DNA of 8,629 nt from Candidatus Niyogiibacteriota bacterium. Lineage in GTDB: Bacteria; Patescibacteriota; Minisyncoccia; 1-14-0-10-42-19. Location of the stretch: positions 1 to 8,629 of the forward strand of contig JACQLG010000054.1 in NCBI GenBank assembly GCA_016204155.1, read 5' to 3'. The notes below the pieces were generated by a model. That model did no database searches. It saw only the letters and a list, made by a program, of their open reading frames with translations, and was not told the DNA's origin. The translations under genes were made by a program, and so were the position numbers. Numbering within the stretch: position 1 is the stretch's first letter; the number at the start of each line of letters is the position of its first letter. Of this stretch, positions 4,699 through 8,629 are shown in pieces.

Positions 4699-5217
4699 TT
4701 ATTCAACCGTTATTGAGCCGAATTTCGATACGTTCAGATGATCGTGATAATTCCACTTTCCTTTTTCGTTAAAAGTAAAAGAGTAGGTTTCGCCAGGCGC
4801 GTATGGCTTACATGCGTCAAAAATTGCTGAGGCTTCCGCGGTACTACATTTTTGTATATCTGATCCCGGATAGGCAGTGTGTGTCGGGTGGAAAGCGGAT
4901 GCCGGCCAGAAGGTGCGCGAACTTTCATTCACAAAGCGTACAGTATCGCCGATGTTGATAGAAACTGCTTGGGGGCTAAAACCGTTATCAGCATATATGA
5001 CCGTAATCGTTTCCGCGTTTGCTGATTTTCCCATCATCGTATCTTCTTCCATCATTGCATCGTCTTTCATCATCGTATCACTTTCTTTCATCATAGAATC
5101 ATTCTTTTCCATCATCGTATCTTCTTCCGTCATCGCGTCTTCCTTTTGAGAGCGTATATAGAAAAAACCACCAGCGATAATTGCCGCAATAATAAGGATA
5201 ATGAAGTATATGCGCAT
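4699..5217 (-). CDS. Membrane-anchored cupredoxin-like protein with Met-rich linker
   Basis: The 172-residue protein has a transmembrane anchor (3-21), a linker with repeated Met-Met pairs (29-62) and a cupredoxin-like beta-barrel (about 69-172) facing outward. The fold is recognised from ITVIYADNGFSPQAVSINIGDTVRFVN (split at 71-89 and 90-97), FHPTH (109-113), APGETYSFTF and GKWNYHDHL (153-161). Potential copper ligands are His110, His113, His158 and His160. The cysteine that normally begins the C-x(n)-H ligand loop of blue copper proteins is replaced by Tyr157, so a classical type 1 site is unlikely; Cys124 and Cys136 may form a disulfide or contribute to binding. It is the last gene of the DoxX-DUF192-cupredoxin operon, six bases after DUF192, and is convergent with tRNA-Pro. 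A role in copper handling or envelope electron transfer is inference. Confidence 0.82.
   Translation of the reverse strand: MRIYFIILIIAAIIAGGFFYIRSQKEDAMTEEDTMMEKNDSMMKESDTMMKDDAMMEEDTMMGKSANAETITVIYADNGFSPQAVSINIGDTVRFVNESSRTFWPASAFHPTHTAYPGSDIQKCSTAEASAIFDACKPYAPGETYSFTFNEKGKWNYHDHLNVSKFGSITVE
5032..5133 (-). repeat. In-frame Met-rich tandem repeat in the cupredoxin linker
   Basis: Residues 29-62 contain five Met-Met pairs (35-36, 42-43, 49-50, 55-56, 61-62) and Met29, spaced 7, 7, 6 and 6 residues, each with nearby Asp, Glu or Lys. On the plus strand this appears as recurring CATCATCGTATC-like units separated by TTCTTCC or TTTCTTT, with periods of 21 then 18 bases, so it arose by tandem duplication. 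Clustered Met thioethers are known to bind Cu(I) in copper-export proteins. Confidence 0.8.
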
Positions 5218-5223
5218 ATTATT

Positions 5224-5706
5224 TTATTCTATACTTTTACGGATAACAACATCAATAGTATCCCCCACGGCAAGATTGTTTCCTTCGGCAAAGCCAGCAT
5301 TCGCTTCCAGAACGTATTTTGCCGGAGAGACTGGTGAAAAGCGCATGGGAAATGTGTCTGGTGAGACATATTCCTTCATATCAATGATTGAAAATTGATC
5401 ATCAAGCCAGATGATATCGAGCGGAAAATTCATGTCTTTCATCCAAAATGCATAGTACCCTTTTTCATCAAAAATAAAAAGCATTCCTGTATTAACCGGA
5501 AGCGCGTCTTTCCCTGAAAGCCCGTTGGCGCGCTTATCAGGAGTGTTTGCTATTTCAGCCGTGATCGTTATGTCGTTCCCGATAATGATTGATGCCGTCT
5601 CATGCGCTGTTTTGCCCGAGCGGCCAATGTCGAATTGAGTAAAAAGAAGAAATAGGGCAAGCGCAACTATCAGAAAAAAGAAGTATCGTTTTGTATATTC
5701 GCTCAT
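5224..5706 (-). CDS. DUF192 family exported protein
   Basis: This protein of 160 residues has an N-terminal transmembrane segment or uncleaved signal (about 8-23) followed by a DUF192 domain. The family pattern is clear: IANTPDKRANGLSGKDALP, then NTGMLFIFDE, YAFWMKDMNFPLDIIWLD and VLEANAGFAEGNNLAVGD. The biochemical role of DUF192 is unknown; members are usually small exported proteins. Three start codons are possible (5721, 5709, 5706). I chose 5706 because GGAAAG at 5719-5714 is then seven bases upstream. The ATG at 5709 overlaps the DoxX stop codon in an ATGA arrangement, so translation is coupled in any case. It is the middle gene of the three-gene envelope operon. Confidence 0.87.
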   Translation of the reverse strand: MSEYTKRYFFFLIVALALFLLFTQFDIGRSGKTAHETASIIIGNDITITAEIANTPDKRANGLSGKDALPVNTGMLFIFDEKGYYAFWMKDMNFPLDIIWLDDQFSIIDMKEYVSPDTFPMRFSPVSPAKYVLEANAGFAEGNNLAVGDTIDVVIRKSIE

Positions 5707-6065
5707 CATTTTTCTTTCCATGCAATGAGAGCTACCGCGAGCGCCGCCCCCAAAAGTCCGATGTCCCGCACTGTCACGCCGTCAATGCCTGAAGTGGTAA
5801 GAATAATTGCAAGATGGATTGCGCCCACAAGCCCTGCAGCCCATGCGAGCACGTCAATTAAGAAAAGAAATCCAAGCAAAATATCAAGTATGGCCGTACC
5901 GATCATTGCTTGTTTGATTGGTACGGGCAGAAGTCCTGCAGCCCACGGCTGAAGAAATCCTCCCCATGATTCGGGGTTTTGGAAAATAAGAATGCCTATC
6001 CATACGAATGTTATCCCAAGCCCTACGCGGAGAATATGATATGCCGCATCTTTTTTTGTAACCAT
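5706..6065 (-). CDS. DoxX-like four-helix membrane protein
   Basis: The 119-residue protein has four predicted membrane segments (about 10-28, 49-66, 67-88 and 99-115). The opening LRVGLGITFVWIGILIFQNPESW matches the DoxX/DoxD-like family in its first helix and the following loop (split here as residues 12-21 and 22-34). Family members are associated with quinone or thiol redox reactions at the membrane, but most are uncharacterised. It is the first gene of the operon; its TGA stop overlaps the start of DUF192. No strong Shine-Dalgarno precedes the ATG, and AATACT ends seven bases before it, so a near-leaderless message is possible but unproven. Confidence 0.8.
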   Translation of the reverse strand: MVTKKDAAYHILRVGLGITFVWIGILIFQNPESWGGFLQPWAAGLLPVPIKQAMIGTAILDILLGFLFLIDVLAWAAGLVGAIHLAIILTTSGIDGVTVRDIGLLGAALAVALIAWKEK

Positions 6066-6219
6066 ATGTTTTAGTATTTAGGGACTAGTCGCTAGCGATT
6101 AGTCGTTAATATGTATAACTAATAACTCAATAACAAATAACTTAATAACTAATAACTTAAAATAAGGTTGCTTACTACTACTATGGATGCCATTGAAAAA
6201 ATAGTAAAGGCAGATACGA
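6066..6219. repeat. Repeat-rich intergenic region with dyad and AT-rich tandem units
   Basis: This 154-base gap lies upstream of the DoxX operon and downstream of the permease gene. At 6084-6103 ACTAGTCGC, TA, GCGATTAGT forms a near-perfect dyad (one G-T), and GACTAGTCG (6083-6091) recurs as GATTAGTCG (6097-6105). From about 6115 to 6160 there are degenerate repeats of AATAACT. On the minus strand TATACAT (6117-6111) could be a -10 for the DoxX operon, placing the dyad in its leader, but this is weak. Downstream of the permease stop there is a T6 run (minus strand, 6201-6196) inside a weak TGCC/GGCA stem, at best a poor terminator. I see no gene. Confidence 0.6.
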
Positions 6220-8529
6220 TTATTTTTCTATAAGACCTATTCGTTCTTTGATGTAATCAATGAACGGTTGGGTAAGCCCTCGGTGCCCTTTTGTGATAAG
6301 AAAAGGTTTTTTAATATGCTTTGCTATGAATACGGGAATATTGCCGATACGGATTTCTCCGAAAAGCGTTTCGCGCGATCCGCCCATTACAGTCAGATCG
6401 TGCTTTCCGCTTTCTTCAAGGATTGCTGATGCAACAGAAGTATGCTCTATTCCTTTGAATATGTGCGGGATATCTGCCGGCAGTTTTATTTTACTTTTTA
6501 TATTAAATTCAAGATCTTCTTGCCATTGTTTATATTTTGAAGTTTTCGTGAATCCTTGGGGGAATACCGTAAATATATGCACAGTGCTTTTATACTCTTT
6601 TGCGATTGCTGATATTACTTTGCCGGTAAAGCGCAAAAACGGGCTTGCAAAGCGGTAGTCGGTTGCGAGAAGGATGGTGTGCGGCTTGTCCCCCGGTATA
6701 TGCGCCAGATCTTTTGCGACAATAAGGTCGCATTCCGCTTTTCGCAAGACTGGATCTATTTTGCTCCCGAATGTTGTCCTTTTTGAACGTACATACCCAT
6801 CCCAGTTCAGGATAAGAATGTCGCAATCCTCTTCTCGTACCGTGGTAAGTATTGTATCGACGATGCTTTTGCTTGAAAGAACGTATGTATGGGTGCCAAT
6901 TTTTGCGTTTTTGTGCTCCGTATTAAAGTCGGCGATCGTATCAGGGATTTTATCTGCCATGTGTTTTTGATGGGAAACGCCCTTATCATTTGATTCGACG
7001 ATTGTTGCACTTATGAGTTCGGCCTGCCAGTGTGCCGAAATTATTGCCGCAAATCGGGCAAGCGTCATGATTTCTTCGGACGTTGCTGATTCTTCTATGG
7101 GAAGGAAAACGCGATATGCTTTTTTAGGGCCGAGCCGGGAAGTTTTCTCATACAGTATCTCATTTTCAAATTCTTCTTGCCTTTGGGGGCGGGTATAAGC
7201 AAAATAATTAATCATGCCTAAAAGAATCCAAATAATTGTGACCATCCATGCCGCGGAAATGACAAATGCCATTGCAATAGCAAGGACTATGTACATCCCT
7301 ATCGCGATAGCCGTTGTTATCGGATACCCGATGATTCTGTAATTCCATTTAATATGAGGATTTTTTTTGCGTATGACAATGTTCGCAATGTTGAGCTGGA
7401 GAAAAAGGATGATAAAAAGAAGACTTGCGGCGGCTCCCACGGAAATCAGCGGAAGGGCTATAACCATAATGCTTATCAAAACAACCGATACGAGGACAGT
7501 CCAGTGCGGCGTGAAATTTTTGACATGGATTGCAGATAAGCCATGGAAGATACTTTTATCGCGCGCAAGAGAAAACGCAAGGCGGCTTGATGAGAAGATG
7601 GTTGCGTTGAGTGCGGCAATATTTGCGAGTATTCCCCCAACGATCATAACGACGACCCCGAATGGCATAAACAACGCCGCGCTTTTGATGATTGCTCCCT
7701 CGCCAAATTCCGTGAGAGGTCCATTTAAGAGCATGACAAGAGCTACAAGAAAATAGATAGCGCTTACAATGCCCCATGCCCCAAAAAGCGCTATTCTTAA
7801 TTTCTTTGGGTCGTGCACTTCTTCGCCGCTTTGAGCTTGTATTTCCGAACCCTCAAATGCGATATAAAAAAGAGCTGCGGCAGACATAATGCCAAAAAAG
7901 CCGTATTTCCAAAAATCAGAAAAAGGTATTTTCCATGAAGCCGGCGTTAAAGCATCCCCAGCGACAAAACCGCTTACGATAAATAGGCCGAGAATAATAA
8001 CAAGCGCAATAACAATGAACGCGCCTGTTTGTTGGGTGCTTTTATTGCTTTTCCAGTTGAGCCAGCCGAATACGGCGATGAAGAGTAACGCAAATATTTT
8101 TGAAAACGTTTCTGCGGGGAGAAAGGAATGAAGCGGGACATTGAATGTTAAAATGAGAAATTGTGAAAAATAAAATCCGCCTGATAATGCATATAAACCG
8201 CACGCGGCAGCATGCGCGAGCCATGATATCCAGCCGGCAATAAATCCCTGAAAATCACCAAGACCGGATTTAACCCATCGGTTTCCTCCCCCGGCTTCCG
8301 GCATAGTTGTTGCGAAAGAAACATATGTCTGTAAGTTTAAAAATGAAACAACCGCATTAATTCCGAGGGCGATAAGAACGGCTCCTCCTGCGAATGCAAT
8401 CGCGGGGCCTATCAAGGTAAAAATTCCTCCTCCGAGCAGCGCTCCGATTCCTAGCAGGAGCACCATAGTCGTGCTTACGTTTTTTGCGAGTTGCGGTTTC
8501 TCCTGCTCTGTGTTTTGTTTTATTTTCAT
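6220..8529 (-). CDS. APC-family amino acid permease fused to two universal stress protein domains
   Basis: The 769-residue protein joins an amino acid/polyamine/organocation (APC) transporter to two cytoplasmic Usp domains. Residues 1 to about 443 hold roughly 12 membrane helices; the first has the family motif GIGALLGGGIFTLIG (27-41) whose glycines line the substrate site, and FEGSEIQAQSGEEVHDPKK matches the helix 6 and following loop region. Usp domain 1 spans about 464-605 and keeps G-x9-GS (NWDG then FGS) with the first Gly of the ATP loop changed to Asn. Usp domain 2 spans about 615-750; GGSRETLFGEIRIGN (716-730) keeps the first and third glycines but has Arg719 for the second and Asn730 for Ser/Thr. 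Both nucleotide loops are therefore partly degenerate. APC-Usp fusions are known in other bacteria and archaea, where the Usp part is thought to regulate transport. The substrate is not predictable. The gene stands alone with its own promoter. Confidence 0.9.
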   Translation of the reverse strand: MKIKQNTEQEKPQLAKNVSTTMVLLLGIGALLGGGIFTLIGPAIAFAGGAVLIALGINAVVSFLNLQTYVSFATTMPEAGGGNRWVKSGLGDFQGFIAGWISWLAHAAACGLYALSGGFYFSQFLILTFNVPLHSFLPAETFSKIFALLFIAVFGWLNWKSNKSTQQTGAFIVIALVIILGLFIVSGFVAGDALTPASWKIPFSDFWKYGFFGIMSAAALFYIAFEGSEIQAQSGEEVHDPKKLRIALFGAWGIVSAIYFLVALVMLLNGPLTEFGEGAIIKSAALFMPFGVVVMIVGGILANIAALNATIFSSSRLAFSLARDKSIFHGLSAIHVKNFTPHWTVLVSVVLISIMVIALPLISVGAAASLLFIILFLQLNIANIVIRKKNPHIKWNYRIIGYPITTAIAIGMYIVLAIAMAFVISAAWMVTIIWILLGMINYFAYTRPQRQEEFENEILYEKTSRLGPKKAYRVFLPIEESATSEEIMTLARFAAIISAHWQAELISATIVESNDKGVSHQKHMADKIPDTIADFNTEHKNAKIGTHTYVLSSKSIVDTILTTVREEDCDILILNWDGYVRSKRTTFGSKIDPVLRKAECDLIVAKDLAHIPGDKPHTILLATDYRFASPFLRFTGKVISAIAKEYKSTVHIFTVFPQGFTKTSKYKQWQEDLEFNIKSKIKLPADIPHIFKGIEHTSVASAILEESGKHDLTVMGGSRETLFGEIRIGNIPVFIAKHIKKPFLITKGHRGLTQPFIDYIKERIGLIEK

Positions 8530-8545
8530 ATGCTAAAAAATAGAA

Positions 8546-8561
8546 AAAGGCATTCGCCTTT
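8546..8561 (-). other. Hairpin at the 5' end of the permease transcript
   Basis: AAAGGC (8546-8551) pairs with GCCTTT (8556-8561) around a 4-base loop. On the minus strand it is followed by TTCTATTTTTT, so it looks like a terminator, yet it lies just downstream of an extended -10 and 17 bases before the permease ATG. It may be a 5' stabilising hairpin, an attenuator, or a terminator blocking antisense transcription into the gene. Confidence 0.5.
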
Positions 8562-8564
8562 ACT

Positions 8565-8573
8565 ATCATACCA
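8565..8573 (-). promoter_or_regulatory. Extended -10 promoter for the APC-Usp permease
   Basis: The minus strand reads TGG then TATGAT (8573 to 8565), an extended -10 with 5 of 6 consensus bases; no -35 match is seen. Transcription should start near 8558, inside the hairpin at 8546-8561, leaving a leader of about 30 bases without a Shine-Dalgarno. The design resembles the promoter at 1342-1350, where a hairpin also touches an extended -10. Confidence 0.5.
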
Positions 8574-8601
8574 AAAAATCTTACATTAAGAGTACTATGA
8601 A

Positions 8602-8629
8602 GGGCCTATAGTATAGTGGCAATACGCCG
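8602..8629 (+). tRNA. 5' part of a tRNA, cut by the window end
   Basis: GGGCCTA (8602-8608) fits a 5' acceptor strand, followed by T8 A9 and a D-arm GTAT (8611-8614) with ATAC (8622-8625) around AGTGGCA, then G26 and the start of an anticodon stem. The anticodon is outside the window, so the amino acid is unknown; the opening resembles glutamine or glutamate tRNAs. TACTAT (8593-8598) in the leader is complementary to ATAGTA (8608-8613) in the D-arm. Confidence 0.65.

Noticed and set aside
5032..5133. CRISPR-like array suggested by repeated CATCATCGTATC units
   Set aside because: The units are short, in frame, of 18-21 base period and encode the Met-rich linker; there are no unique spacers.
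6183..6233. 16-codon plus-strand micro-gene MDAIEKIVKADTIIFL
   Set aside because: Very short, overlaps the end of the permease gene on the other strand and has no recognisable similarity; a weak AAGG upstream is not enough support.

Overview
The window looks like a chromosomal segment of a candidate phyla radiation (Patescibacteria, probably Parcubacteria-like) bacterium. The reasons are: moderate-to-low GC and tight gene packing; tRNAs with no encoded CCA; promoters of the extended -10 type placed almost on the start codon; a membrane-anchored cupredoxin with a methionine-rich linker; and a short dispersed repeat read through as LSEVEG inside a housekeeping enzyme. TGA and TAA both end genes. 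The lineage is inferred from these traits, not from a marker gene.

Layout, left to right. 1-294 has no convincing gene but holds a hairpin and a possible promoter. 295-2929 (+) encodes a complete ABC importer of the nitrate/sulfonate/thiamine-precursor class: an anchored binding protein, then a strong terminator hairpin with a promoter fused to it, then an ATPase and a permease whose reading frames overlap. 2942-4678 (+) is a tRNA and tRNA-maturation block: two tRNA-Arg(CCG) genes, the CCA-adding enzyme gene cca, and tRNA-Pro(CGG). 6065-4699 (-) is a tight three-gene envelope operon: a DoxX-like membrane protein, a DUF192 protein and a cupredoxin. 6066-6219 is a repeat-rich intergenic stretch. 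8529-6220 (-) is one large amino-acid permease fused to two universal stress protein domains. A further tRNA (+) starts at 8602 and runs off the end.

The outstanding feature is at 2942-3119. The sequence at 2942-2993 is the first two thirds of a tRNA-Arg(CCG), ending in the 5' strand of its T-stem. The missing 3' part, CCTCG then TAGGGAC, lies at 3107-3118 and is a perfect 12-base complement to the T-stem and acceptor strands. In between, in the position of the T-loop, sits a second, complete tRNA-Arg(CCG) at 3013-3085, framed by a 15-bp GC-rich inverted repeat. This is a tRNA gene nested inside the T-loop of another tRNA gene, with all 21 outer stem pairs intact. The outer tRNA ends only six bases before the cca start codon, and the only ribosome-binding sequence of cca lies within that tRNA's acceptor strand. 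cca is followed after another six bases by tRNA-Pro. Since none of these tRNAs encodes CCA, the enzyme is needed by the very RNAs that flank its message, and tRNA folding and processing probably affect its expression.
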